Shown here piece by piece: positions 1 through 7,540 of a stretch of 7,677 nt of DNA (positions are counted from its first letter, which is position 1; every line of letters starts with the position of its first letter). A model generated the notes under the pieces. That model was not told the origin of the DNA and did not search any database. It saw only the letters and a program-made list of their open reading frames with translations. Location of the stretch: assembly GCA_031255425.1 (NCBI GenBank), contig JAIRSN010000176.1, forward strand, positions 1-7,677. The letters are read 5' to 3'. The stretch is from Dysgonamonadaceae bacterium. GTDB taxonomy: Bacteria; Bacteroidota; Bacteroidia; Bacteroidales; Azobacteroidaceae. Made by a program: the position numbers and the translations under genes.

Positions 1-82
1 TCCGAATAGCGGGAGGCGACACTTGCTTTTCGCCGTCCTTATGGAAGTAAATCCGCCTGGCAATAAAAAATTCAGCATTCAT
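1..82 (-). CDS. FtsX/LolC-LolE-like ABC transporter permease, N-terminal fragment
   Basis: Only the first 27 codons are in the window; the frame stays open and runs off the left edge. Starting from ATG at 82-80 the peptide begins MNAEFFIARRIYF and continues to a KQVSPPAIR motif. This N-terminus, with a short amphipathic start and then a charged segment ending in VSPPAIR just before the first membrane helix, is what I know from Bacteroidota permeases of the FtsX/MacB superfamily annotated as lipoprotein-releasing (LolE-like) proteins. The family role is to extract lipoproteins from the inner membrane for transfer to the outer membrane, powered by a partner ATPase; the specific substrate cannot be judged from 27 residues. 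The other nearby ATG (78-76) is in a different frame and gives no family match. The gene is divergent from upp with a 229-bp gap, and a palindrome at 92-110 lies 9 bp before its start. The family call rests on remembered similarity of a short N-terminus, so it is probable rather than certain. Confidence 0.72.
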   Translation of the reverse strand, partial: MNAEFFIARRIYFHKDGEKQVSPPAIR

Positions 83-91
83 GCTTCTCTC

Positions 92-110
92 TAAATTTGC
101 TGCGAATTTA
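92..110. promoter_or_regulatory. 19-bp near-perfect palindrome, possible operator
   Basis: The sequence TAAATTTGCTGCGAATTTA is symmetric about T101: eight of nine base pairs match, and the only exception is T98 opposite G104. It ends 9 bp before the permease start codon and covers a weak candidate -7 box on the minus strand (103-110, TAAATTCG). This position suits a repressor or activator binding site, but no regulator is encoded in the window. The symmetry is seen directly; the operator role is inferred. Confidence 0.4.
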
Positions 111-136
111 ATAAAAAAAACCGTACGCTGTTCAAA
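103..136 (-). promoter_or_regulatory. weak candidate promoter for the ABC permease
   Basis: On the minus strand TAAATTCG (110-103) is one base off the Bacteroidota -7 consensus TAnnTTTG, and a TTTG (136-133) lies 22 bp upstream, slightly longer than the usual 19-21. Transcription would start near 96, leaving a leader of roughly 14 bases. This is the best-placed match, but one mismatch and long spacing make it tentative. Confidence 0.28.
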
Positions 137-210
137 AACGGCTGGGTTCTGTTTTGAGAGGCGCTATTTTTTGAAGCTATTCTCTCGCTCTTTTTTTGCT
201 TTATGTACCC

Positions 211-246
211 TCCCAAAATTATAAAAGACACTGCGTGTCCGCCGCC
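211..246. repeat. 36-bp intergenic repeat, left copy
   Basis: This stretch matches the reverse complement of 7640-7675 at 35 of 36 positions; the difference is T219 against A in the other copy. Its core GACACTGCGTGTCCGCCGCC (227-246) includes a short inverted repeat, GACAC and GTGTC around TGC (227-239). Read on the minus strand it is a GC-rich block, then the small hairpin, then a T-rich tail that also contains TAATTTTG (221-214), a match to the TAnnTTTG -7 box pointing at the permease gene but without a good -33 partner. No coding frame covers it. It resembles a dispersed intergenic element; what it does is unknown. Confidence 0.75.
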
Positions 247-277
247 GCTGCCGGAAGGCAAAAATTCATTATCTTTG
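247..277 (+). promoter_or_regulatory. candidate promoter for upp
   Basis: TATCTTTG at 270-277 matches the Bacteroidota -7 consensus TAnnTTTG exactly. The -33 position, 19 bp further upstream (247-250, GCTG), is a poor match to TTTG. Transcription would start around 284, giving a leader of about 28 bases that is A-rich just before the ATG, as is common where Shine-Dalgarno pairing is not used. The left 36-bp repeat ends right at the -33 position, so a protein bound there could affect this promoter. Confidence 0.55.
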
Positions 278-311
278 CTCCCGGAAAAGACAACGACAAA
301 AAAAAGAACTT

Positions 312-968
312 ATGACAGTCCATCATTTATGCGAAAAAAACAGTATCCTGAACCAGTTTATGGCTGAAATCCGGGATGTAAAGGTGCAGGGCGACCGCCT
401 CCGGTTCCGCAAAAATATCGAACGGATCGGGGAGGTCATGGCCTACGAGATCAGCAAATCCTTGAACTACCGGACGACGGCTGTCACAACTCCGCTGGGG
501 ACCTCGCACATCCCGCTGCCCTCCGACCCGATTGTCCTGACGACCATCCTCCGCGCCGGACTGCCTTTCCACCACGGTTTCCTGGAGTTTTTCGACCGGG
601 CGGAAAATGCGTTTATCTCTGCCTCCCGGCGTTACAATGAAGCGCATACCCGGTTCGAAATTGCGGTGGAATACCTCTCCGCGCCGTCCATCGAGGGGAA
701 AACCCTGCTGATCGTCGACCCGATGCTGGCTACTTGCGGGTCGCTGGACTTGTCGTACAAAACCCTGCTGTCGCGCGGCAACCCGGAGGCGCTCCACATT
801 GCCTGCATCATCGCCAGCCGGGAAGGAATCGAAACGGCAATGCGTATTTTCCCCGAAAAAAAGACCACGATCTGGGCGGCGGCAATTGATCCGGAATTGA
901 ACGAGAAAGCCTATATCGTTCCGGGACTGGGCGATGCCGGCGACCTGGCGTACGGAGAGAGAATCTGA
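312..968 (+). CDS. upp: uracil phosphoribosyltransferase
   Basis: The enzyme joins uracil and PRPP to give UMP and pyrophosphate, the cytosolic pyrimidine salvage step. The protein is 218 residues, slightly longer than the roughly 208 of E. coli Upp and normal for Bacteroidota. Visible family motifs are RLRFRKNIERIGEVMAYE near residues 29-46, ILRAGLP at 79-85 (the phosphate-contacting Arg-Ala-Gly), the PRPP-binding loop VDPMLATCGS at 135-144, and the uracil-binding PGLGDAGD at 204-211 close to the C-terminus. The first residue of the loop's usual Gly pair is Cys142 here (TGC at 735-737). The start ATG at 312 fits the N-terminus of relatives (a short lead, then NSILNQ) and lies a plausible distance from the promoter at 270-277. 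Its stop (966-968) directly abuts the tamL stop on the other strand, so the two genes converge with no gap. No operon partner is visible. Confidence 0.95.
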   Translation: MTVHHLCEKNSILNQFMAEIRDVKVQGDRLRFRKNIERIGEVMAYEISKSLNYRTTAVTTPLGTSHIPLPSDPIVLTTILRAGLPFHHGFLEFFDRAENAFISASRRYNEAHTRFEIAVEYLSAPSIEGKTLLIVDPMLATCGSLDLSYKTLLSRGNPEALHIACIIASREGIETAMRIFPEKKTTIWAAAIDPELNEKAYIVPGLGDAGDLAYGERI

Positions 969-3203
969 TCAGAACGGGTAGCCGATGGCGATATACGCCG
1001 CCGAATTCCGCAGGAATTTTTCCTTAAACAAAACAAAACGATGCCCCTCAAGCCGGGCGGGATCGTACAGGCGGGTGCCGGCGTCGAGCCGGAGAATCAG
1101 GAAGTTCAAATCAAAACGCAACCCCAAACCCGCGCCTACCGCTATTTCCTTATAAAACTTGTTCCACCGGAAAAGACCCTCCGGCTGGTTGGGATAGTCC
1201 TTGATAGTCCAGATGTTGCCGGCGTCGACGAAGAAAGCCGGCTCCAGCCACGGCAGGATGTTGAACCGGTACTCGGCGCTCAGAATCAACTGAATGTCCC
1301 CGACGTGGACGGTCGGGTCTTTTTCCGCCCCCTGGTGGTAGGACCCCGGACCCAGGTAGCGGGTACTCCACCCCCGCACATTGTTCGGACCGCCGGCGTA
1401 ATACCGTTTCTCGAAAGGAAGAATGGAAGAGTTGCCGTAAGGATAGGCGACCCCCACGCCCAGGTGAAAAGCCAGCCCGCCGGTCGCACTCAGGTGGAAG
1501 GTTTCCGAATAGTCGATGCCCCCCTTCACATGCTGGGCAAAGGGATTTCCCAGGATGTTGTACTGCCCGGTTTCCGATTTCGGTGCGTGGAAAGCGCTGA
1601 ACAGCCCGTTCAGGGCATTCCCCGAAGTCTCGACATTGAAACGGATGGTGTAGAGGTTCTGGCGGATCCTCCCGGAACCGGTGTTGGTATAAATCAAGGT
1701 ATAATCAATTCCCGCCGTGAACACATTTTCGTAACTGAGCCGGGTCAGGGAATCCACGTTGTGATTCAGGTAGTCGTTGAAGGCGGCAGACTTCCAGGGC
1801 ATCATCACATAGTTGACGTCCAGCAAGCTCAGGCTGTGCGAAATGGGACTCCGGTATTCCGCCCAGAGCAATTTCCAGTTGAGATTGAAAAAGTTCCGCA
1901 TGTATTCCGGCCGCCGCTGGATGTTGTAACTCAGGCTGTACTGCGTCTTCGTGTTGTAACGGTAGGATACAAACGACCGGACAAACGGCAGGTGCAGCTT
2001 CGGAAAGGTCATCGAAGGACCGATGCCCAGCTCGTAGTAATTGTGCGAGAGCGCCTCGTCCGACCGGTTGTTCACAAATTCGTACGCCCCGCGCAGGCGC
2101 AGGTTGAAAATCTCCGACCGGTTGAAAAGGTTGAGGTTTCCGTAGGTGACGTCGACGGCGATACCCAGGTTGCCCGCCTTGTTGGTCCCTTCCAGCGCCG
2201 TTTGCAGGGAATGGTTGTTGCCCGGCGTCAGGTAGATATTGCAGTCGAGCAGCGTAGAATCGGGGTACTGGTCCTCGGCGTATTGCAGGTCTACCCGCCC
2301 CAGGCAGTTCAGCGCCTGAAAGAGGCTCACCGTGCGTTCGCCCTGCCGCTCCCGGAACAGTTTTCCCGGATCGACCATCACCTTTTCCGACAGGATGCCG
2401 GGGTGCAGAAAGTGCTGTTTATCATAATAAATAAACAGGTCTTTGTATTGCAACGAATCCTTTACCACGTAATTTTCCTTTTCCAGCGGGTCGTATCCGC
2501 TGTACACATTCACCCGCTGCACCGTGTAGGGAACAAACAGCGCGGTATCGGAAAGGATCAGCGTCAGGTCGACCTGCCCGGGACAGGCGGTAGTGTCGGC
2601 AAGGTAATGCAGGTTGTTTTCGGTCAGGGTGTAATAGCCCTGGTTCCGGAGGAAAGAACTGATGCGCTTCCGTTCTTTTTCCAGCACGCTCATGTCGAAG
2701 ACAGCGTTGGTCAGGCGGTGGTTCCCGATCCGCCGGCTGTTTTCGGTTTCTTCCAAAGGAATATCTATCTTGAAATGACGGATGCGGTGCGGTTCGCCGT
2801 TGTGGATATGGTAGATAACTTCCGCCCGCTTCTTCGCCGTATCGACCTGCGCCCGGACCTGCGCCTGAAGGTAGCCCTTGTTTTTCAACTCCATCGCCAG
2901 TTCGTTCACCGACAAATCGACGGTGTTGCGGTTGAAAACCACGGGCGGATCACCGATCCGGCGGATAAACCGTTTGATAAAGTTCGAGTCGTCCTTCACC
3001 AGGTTGTAGATGGCGGGACCGAACTTGGAGTCGTTGGCTTTTTGTTGGATAAAAGGCAGCAGCAGCGCCTTGTCGACACCTTTGTCGTCCATCTCAATAT
3101 CCGTTTTGGAGAGCAGGTACTGGCCTTCGGGGATGTATTTGACGGGACTGCACGCCGCCGCCAGCACAAAAAGCAGGAGGAAAAGGGGATTCTTTGATTT
3201 CAT
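969..3203 (-). CDS. tamL: TamL: lipid-anchored TamA-like Omp85 outer membrane protein
   Basis: This 744-residue protein is the outer membrane part of the translocation and assembly module, which works with TamB in outer membrane protein and/or lipid transport. It opens with a lipoprotein signal: MKSK, a hydrophobic stretch (residues 7-17) and the AAAC lipobox with Cys18, followed by Ser. Residues from about 25 to 330 look like POTRA-type repeats, for example a segment with NELAMELKNKGY near 100-111 and MSVLEKERKRISSFLRNQGY at 171-190. Residues from about 335 onward form the barrel with alternating aromatic strands. The lid-loop motif VRGW is at 609-612, the conserved FFVDAGNIW at 657-665, and the last residue is Phe, as in a beta-signal recognised by BamA. 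A TamA-family protein with a lipid anchor beside tamB is the arrangement known as TamL in Bacteroidota. The ATG overlaps the tamB stop by four bases (ATGA, 3203-3200), implying translational coupling. BamA itself is unlikely: it is normally longer, with five POTRA domains and different neighbours. Confidence 0.9.
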   Translation of the reverse strand: MKSKNPLFLLLFVLAAACSPVKYIPEGQYLLSKTDIEMDDKGVDKALLLPFIQQKANDSKFGPAIYNLVKDDSNFIKRFIRRIGDPPVVFNRNTVDLSVNELAMELKNKGYLQAQVRAQVDTAKKRAEVIYHIHNGEPHRIRHFKIDIPLEETENSRRIGNHRLTNAVFDMSVLEKERKRISSFLRNQGYYTLTENNLHYLADTTACPGQVDLTLILSDTALFVPYTVQRVNVYSGYDPLEKENYVVKDSLQYKDLFIYYDKQHFLHPGILSEKVMVDPGKLFRERQGERTVSLFQALNCLGRVDLQYAEDQYPDSTLLDCNIYLTPGNNHSLQTALEGTNKAGNLGIAVDVTYGNLNLFNRSEIFNLRLRGAYEFVNNRSDEALSHNYYELGIGPSMTFPKLHLPFVRSFVSYRYNTKTQYSLSYNIQRRPEYMRNFFNLNWKLLWAEYRSPISHSLSLLDVNYVMMPWKSAAFNDYLNHNVDSLTRLSYENVFTAGIDYTLIYTNTGSGRIRQNLYTIRFNVETSGNALNGLFSAFHAPKSETGQYNILGNPFAQHVKGGIDYSETFHLSATGGLAFHLGVGVAYPYGNSSILPFEKRYYAGGPNNVRGWSTRYLGPGSYHQGAEKDPTVHVGDIQLILSAEYRFNILPWLEPAFFVDAGNIWTIKDYPNQPEGLFRWNKFYKEIAVGAGLGLRFDLNFLILRLDAGTRLYDPARLEGHRFVLFKEKFLRNSAAYIAIGYPF
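1004..1021 (+). terminator. candidate rho-independent terminator for upp, inside tamL
   Basis: AATTCC (1004-1009), the loop GCA and GGAATT (1013-1018) form a perfect 6-bp hairpin that runs into TTT (1019-1021), beginning 36 bases after the upp stop. G1003 and T1019 could add a wobble pair. The stem is AT-rich and so not very stable, and the T tract is short. It lies in the last codons of tamL on the opposite strand, as it must, because there is no spacer between the two genes. Structure seen directly; function inferred. Confidence 0.4.
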
Positions 3204-6200
3204 TTTTTTCTGAATTTGTCGAACAGCTTCCGGAACGTCCGGGCGTTGCGCTTGTAAACGACGCCGAAGCCTTGCGTTGTCGGCGCCGTTTCGTAATACT
3301 GGTTGTTGGTGGTGTTGAAAACTTTCAATACCACATTTCCCGAAGGAATCAATTTGTATTCCGCGTTGAAATCGCCGGTGAAATTATTCAGTTGGTTCGG
3401 GTCGCTCCGGTAATTGAGCGTACCGTTGATGGTGAGGCGGTCGTTCAGGAGGCGGGTGCTGACGTTGACATCCATGTCCAGGTCGCCGGCGCCGGCGCTG
3501 CCGGTGTGCAGGTTGGTGCCGACCGACCAGTTTTTGTTCAACACGCTTGAGAGAAGGTTGTTCAACTGCCCGGTGATGGACGACGAGGCAAGCGAGGTCC
3601 AGATATGGCTGCTGCCCGCCTGCGAAGCGCCCGTGTTGACCGGCATAAACGTTCCGAAGGCAAGCAGGTAGGCGATTTCCTTTATCTTCAGATCGTCGGT
3701 ATAGAGCAATCCGTTCAGTTTGCGTTGAATATCTTCCTGCTCGTTGGGCAATTCGATCCGGTATTTCAGATCCATCTTGTTGATGTTCCCGGTAGCGGTC
3801 AGCGAACAGTTGACGGGGACTTTCGTGCTGGTCAGGTTCAGCGACTCGAAGCTGGGGTCGAGGGTGGCAAGGTTGGCGCGCAGGGAATAGAGCGCCGTCA
3901 CGTCGAAAGTCGTGGCGAGGGGGTCGCCCCGGAAGACCAGCTTCCCGCCCTGCTGTACCTTGAACGTCTTTTTGGTGATGTTGACCAACGACAGCGTTGC
4001 CTGCCCGCGTTCCACCTCGTAATCCCCCAGCAGGCTGATGTGCGAGGTATTCATGTCGCAGGAAAACTTAATCATCCCGTTGCCGGCGGCGTGGGCGGCG
4101 TCCTGCGTGGCGGGATTGAAGACCGCTCCCACCGTCAGGCTGGGGTCGAGCCACAGCGACACGTTGATCTTGAAGGGAAGCGACAGTTTTTCCCCGGCGG
4201 CTTCCGGCGCAGCGGGCGGACGGTCTTCCGCCTGGTTGATAAAGGTGATGCTGCTGTAACGCTCCGCCGTGCTGGTCGAGGAGGGGATGTTGACCATCAC
4301 CCGTGAATTGTTGGAGTGCGTCATATCGCCCGTCAGCATCCAGTCTTTGTTGTGCTTTTTCAGTTTCAGCAGCCCGTTCACCCGCAGGGTTCCGTAGAAC
4401 AGGTTGTCGGCCTGCCGCTCGTTGTTGAGGACCAGGAAGTCGCTGACGCTGACGGACAGGTCGGGGTTGAATCCGGTGAACAGCCGGTGGGTAATCTTTC
4501 CGTCGAGGGTGAAAGTGTGTTTGTTTTCGTCCGCGAGGGTGAAGCGTTTCAGGTCGATAGACCGGGAATTGAACACAATCGAGTCGCTGGTGGAGTAGAG
4601 CGTGTTGAGCTGTTTGATGCCCACTTGCGCCCGGTTGAACCGGACGGCGCCGGTCACGGTGGGGTCTTTGATTCTCCCCTGCGCCTTCAACCGCAGGTCG
4701 ACGGTGCCGTCCAGCCCGTACAGCGTTTCCTTCATCCGGTCTTGCAGCCAGTTCAGTTCGATGTCTTTGATGTTGGCGGAGAGGGAGAGCGAGTCCTTTT
4801 CCGGCAGGACAAACCCCGAAATAAGCGACTGCTCGTGGTCCTCGCGGCTCAGTCCGGCGCGGAGAATCAGGCCGTTCCGTTCGCTGCTCCACCCGCTGCT
4901 GATGCTCAGGTTTCCCAGCTCGTTGCCGGCAAAGCGGAGTTGGTTGATGGTAAATCGCCGGGACGTCACGATGGGAGCCGCCAGGAGGTTGCGGGCGGCG
5001 ATGCTGCCGTCGGCGACTCCTTGCAGGGAGAGGCTGGTTTTCATGGCGCCGAAGACCGTTTCCAACTGGAACTGCGACACTTTCACGGTGAGCGAATCCT
5101 GTGCGGAGGGCGAAATGATGCCGTCCGCCTTGACGTATTCCTCCGGGTTCTCGTCGTGGTGAAACGACAGGTTGTGGATAAAATAGCGGTCGCCCTTCAC
5201 CTCTATCTGCGCCGGGCGGAGGTTGAAATAGGTTTCATTGAGAACGAAAACCGTCGGGTTCAAAACGATATGCATGTCCGGAACAATGCGTCCCGGTTGG
5301 GGGATAAACGCAACTTCGGCGTCGACCTGCCCGTCCAGGTCGTAATTGGCAGACCGGTTGTCGACGTTGAAGACGGCCGCCAGGTTGTTTCCCTTATTCG
5401 AAAGCAAAAGGCTCACCTGCAAGGTATCCGACTCCGTAAAAAGCGTGTAGGCACTGGTCGAGAGCTTGAGCGAGTCGCTGTTGTTGCTGAATTTGCCTAT
5501 AAAAAGGATGGAGTCCGGCAGGGCGCGGGGAAGGTCCAGCAGTTGGGAGAGCGAGTTGATGTGATTCATCCCCACCCAGAAATGCAGGTTTTCGGCAAAC
5601 CGGTCTTTCTTCGCCGGGTCGGGTTTGCTTTCGGGGAAGAGCATGGGGAAGGTCCCTTTCAGCGATTCCAGCAGCCCGGAATAGGTGAACTGCCCGCTGG
5701 CATCGACGGTCATAATCCCGGAGTCGATGTTCAGGCGCTTGCCGGAACCGTCTTCCGCCCGGTACGCCAGTTGGAGGTGCGGCTCAAGAAAAACGCCCTT
5801 GTCCGTGGCGAGCGAGAAGCTGTCGATGGACAAATCCACCTGCATCCGTTCCCGGTCGAAGCCTTCCACGGCGGCGGTGAGGGAGGTCTTCAAGACCACG
5901 TCCTTGTAGCCGGGGAGGAAATGGAGCGGATCCAGGAAGATGTTTTCTGCGGTGGCTTTGAGTTTTACACTCTTTCCGCCGGCATCCGCCAGCAGGTGGG
6001 CTTTCAGTTTCACGTTTTCGTCGGCACTGTTTAAATGAAGGCGGAGGCTGTCGCCGGTATAACGTCCCGCCGCGCGGAGGCGGCGGTAGGAATAGCCCTT
6101 GAAGTCGAAGCGGTCGACGGCCAGGTGCCCGCCCGCATCGACCTGCCCGTCCGCACCGACCTGTCCCTTCGCGTGCAGTTGCAGCGCCGCCTGTCCGAAA

Positions 6201-7417
6201 AGCGTATCCTGCAAAAGCGTCCGCACATCGAAATCGTCGGAGAGCAGCGTCGCATCGAAACGGACGGAATCAAAATCGTACCCGCCGGTTCCGTCCAGCC
6301 GGACCGTCCCGCTCTCGCTTTGGGCAACAAGCTGCAACAACAGGTGGGGCAGCGTCCCCTTCAGCGTGCCTTGCAGGTTCAACTGCCCCAACCGGACGGG
6401 CAACTCCGTCCGGTTGCCGTCCGAAAAGCAACGCAGCACTTCCCCAACCCCGGCGCTATCGGCGGAAAGGCGGTGGAGGTGGAGTTCGAGCGGCGTGTTC
6501 CGCCACCGGTTGACGTCCCGGATGGAGGCGTTGCATTTGAGCCGGATGTGCTTGCCGCCATTCAGTTCGAAGGCGGAAAGGTTCAGCCGGGGCAGCGTGC
6601 CGTTTATTTCCCCCGAAAAAGTGAAATCGTCCCGGAAGTAAACCAGCCCGGGATAGAACATTTTCAGGTCTGCCGCCCGGAGACGGCTTTTTCCCAGCAC
6701 GATCTTCAGCGGCTTTTGCTCCTCCGTCCCGACGAATCCTTCCGGAATATGCAGCCGGGAATGGGGGAGTTCGATCCGGAGGTCTTCCAGCCTGACCTGC
6801 TCCTTTTCCGTGCGGATCGCCGCCTGAAAACGGGTCACCTCCAGCCCGCCGTTTCCGGTGAAAGAGAGTTGGCGGACTGTCAGCTCCGGTTTTTTCAGGT
6901 CGATGGAACTCAAATCGATCTCCGAACAGAGGTGCGAAATCCGGAGGTGGTTGACGTCGAAAAGGCTGTCGCCGAGCGCCGGCTCGGAACGGACGTCGTA
7001 ACGGAAACGGCCTTCCCGCAGGGTAATATCGTGGATCCGGACAGCCAGCCCGGACGATGCGGTGTCCGTCTTTTCAGACGCGAAGGCATCCACCAGGAAC
7101 TGGAAATTAAACGCCGAGTCCGAATGTTCCCTGTTCATCCCGACCGTGAAATGCGCCAGGTCGACAGACCGGATCAGCAGTTCGTTCTTCAGCAGCCGGA
7201 ACAGGTCGAACCTGGCGGCAAGCGTCCCGGCATAGAGCAAGGTATCGCCGTTGAGGTCCTCCACGTACACGTCTTTCAGTTTGAGCCTGTTGAAAGGATA
7301 GAAATGCAATTCGCCGGCAGCCATCCGGTTATGGGTCGCTTTCATACATTCGGCCAAGGCGAAATCTTTTATCTTTTCCTGGACAAACGGCAACCAAAGC
7401 AGAAGATACAGCAGCAA
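3200..7417 (-). CDS. tamB: TamB: translocation/assembly module inner membrane protein (AsmA-like, DUF490)
   Basis: From the TTG at 7417 this is a 1405-residue protein of the AsmA-like TamB family: an inner membrane anchor, a very long periplasmic beta-rich body thought to form a hydrophobic groove, and a C-terminal TamB/DUF490 domain that contacts the outer membrane partner. Visible family marks are the LWLPFVQ end of the anchor helix, then FYPFNRLKLKDVYVEDLNGD and TLLYAG in the first 65 residues, many repeated strands of the form L-x-L-x-A-x-G, and a C-terminal domain from about residue 1000 that includes EIAYLLAFGTF and ends in a basic FRKLFDKFRKK tail. No internal frameshift or stop is seen. 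The start is doubtful: the open frame continues upstream through 19 more codons to 7474, encoding KKRK plus the rest of the membrane helix, but the only start-like codon there is ATC (7474-7472). With that start the protein would have 1424 residues. The gene overlaps tamL by four bases and is driven by the promoter at 7541-7571. Confidence 0.92.
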   Translation of the reverse strand: MLLYLLLWLPFVQEKIKDFALAECMKATHNRMAAGELHFYPFNRLKLKDVYVEDLNGDTLLYAGTLAARFDLFRLLKNELLIRSVDLAHFTVGMNREHSDSAFNFQFLVDAFASEKTDTASSGLAVRIHDITLREGRFRYDVRSEPALGDSLFDVNHLRISHLCSEIDLSSIDLKKPELTVRQLSFTGNGGLEVTRFQAAIRTEKEQVRLEDLRIELPHSRLHIPEGFVGTEEQKPLKIVLGKSRLRAADLKMFYPGLVYFRDDFTFSGEINGTLPRLNLSAFELNGGKHIRLKCNASIRDVNRWRNTPLELHLHRLSADSAGVGEVLRCFSDGNRTELPVRLGQLNLQGTLKGTLPHLLLQLVAQSESGTVRLDGTGGYDFDSVRFDATLLSDDFDVRTLLQDTLFGQAALQLHAKGQVGADGQVDAGGHLAVDRFDFKGYSYRRLRAAGRYTGDSLRLHLNSADENVKLKAHLLADAGGKSVKLKATAENIFLDPLHFLPGYKDVVLKTSLTAAVEGFDRERMQVDLSIDSFSLATDKGVFLEPHLQLAYRAEDGSGKRLNIDSGIMTVDASGQFTYSGLLESLKGTFPMLFPESKPDPAKKDRFAENLHFWVGMNHINSLSQLLDLPRALPDSILFIGKFSNNSDSLKLSTSAYTLFTESDTLQVSLLLSNKGNNLAAVFNVDNRSANYDLDGQVDAEVAFIPQPGRIVPDMHIVLNPTVFVLNETYFNLRPAQIEVKGDRYFIHNLSFHHDENPEEYVKADGIISPSAQDSLTVKVSQFQLETVFGAMKTSLSLQGVADGSIAARNLLAAPIVTSRRFTINQLRFAGNELGNLSISSGWSSERNGLILRAGLSREDHEQSLISGFVLPEKDSLSLSANIKDIELNWLQDRMKETLYGLDGTVDLRLKAQGRIKDPTVTGAVRFNRAQVGIKQLNTLYSTSDSIVFNSRSIDLKRFTLADENKHTFTLDGKITHRLFTGFNPDLSVSVSDFLVLNNERQADNLFYGTLRVNGLLKLKKHNKDWMLTGDMTHSNNSRVMVNIPSSTSTAERYSSITFINQAEDRPPAAPEAAGEKLSLPFKINVSLWLDPSLTVGAVFNPATQDAAHAAGNGMIKFSCDMNTSHISLLGDYEVERGQATLSLVNITKKTFKVQQGGKLVFRGDPLATTFDVTALYSLRANLATLDPSFESLNLTSTKVPVNCSLTATGNINKMDLKYRIELPNEQEDIQRKLNGLLYTDDLKIKEIAYLLAFGTFMPVNTGASQAGSSHIWTSLASSSITGQLNNLLSSVLNKNWSVGTNLHTGSAGAGDLDMDVNVSTRLLNDRLTINGTLNYRSDPNQLNNFTGDFNAEYKLIPSGNVVLKVFNTTNNQYYETAPTTQGFGVVYKRNARTFRKLFDKFRKK

Positions 7418-7471
7418 AACAAACGAAAAGAAAGTGATGATTGCCGGAAATAATATAGTCTTCCTCTTTTT

Positions 7472-7474
7472 GAT
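7472..7474 (-). other. tamB: possible non-canonical ATC start codon of tamB
   Basis: In the tamB frame the first stop upstream is TAA at 7486-7484, followed by codons for Phe, Asn, Phe, then ATC, then Lys-Lys-Arg-Lys and a hydrophobic helix that continues without a break into the annotated protein. A basic cluster followed by a membrane helix is what a TamB signal anchor needs, and the shorter TTG start at 7417 would drop the basic cluster and about half of the helix. No ATG, GTG or TTG occurs in this frame between the stop and 7417. ATC is one base from ATG. Whether it is used, or is a mutation or sequence error, cannot be decided here. Confidence 0.45.
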
Positions 7475-7540
7475 AAAATTAAATTATTATTGTATAAGTT
7501 TATTATTCGTAATGAGTTATGGTTTAATTAAACACCCCTG

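Noticed and set aside
156..186. GAGAG/CTCTC inverted repeat with two GCTAT direct repeats between upp and the permease gene
   Set aside because: Arms of 5 bp with a 21-base gap are expected by chance in a low-complexity region; no link to a promoter or start.
249..260. Small hairpin TGCC-GGAA-GGCA before upp as a leader attenuator
   Set aside because: It lies between the promoter boxes, upstream of the expected transcription start, so it would not be in the mRNA. The stem is only 4 bp.
855..875. T7 run on the minus strand inside upp as a terminator for the tamB-tamL operon
   Set aside because: The preceding stem is only about four pairs with a wobble, and the run is explained by the Glu-Lys-Lys codons of upp.
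1041..3197. A 718-codon open frame on the plus strand opposite tamL, plus similar long frames opposite tamB (4316-6034 and 6035-7453)
   Set aside because: They are antisense shadows of GC-rich genes. Their translations are rich in Val, Arg, Gln and Gly without any domain pattern, whereas the minus-strand frames carry clear family motifs throughout.
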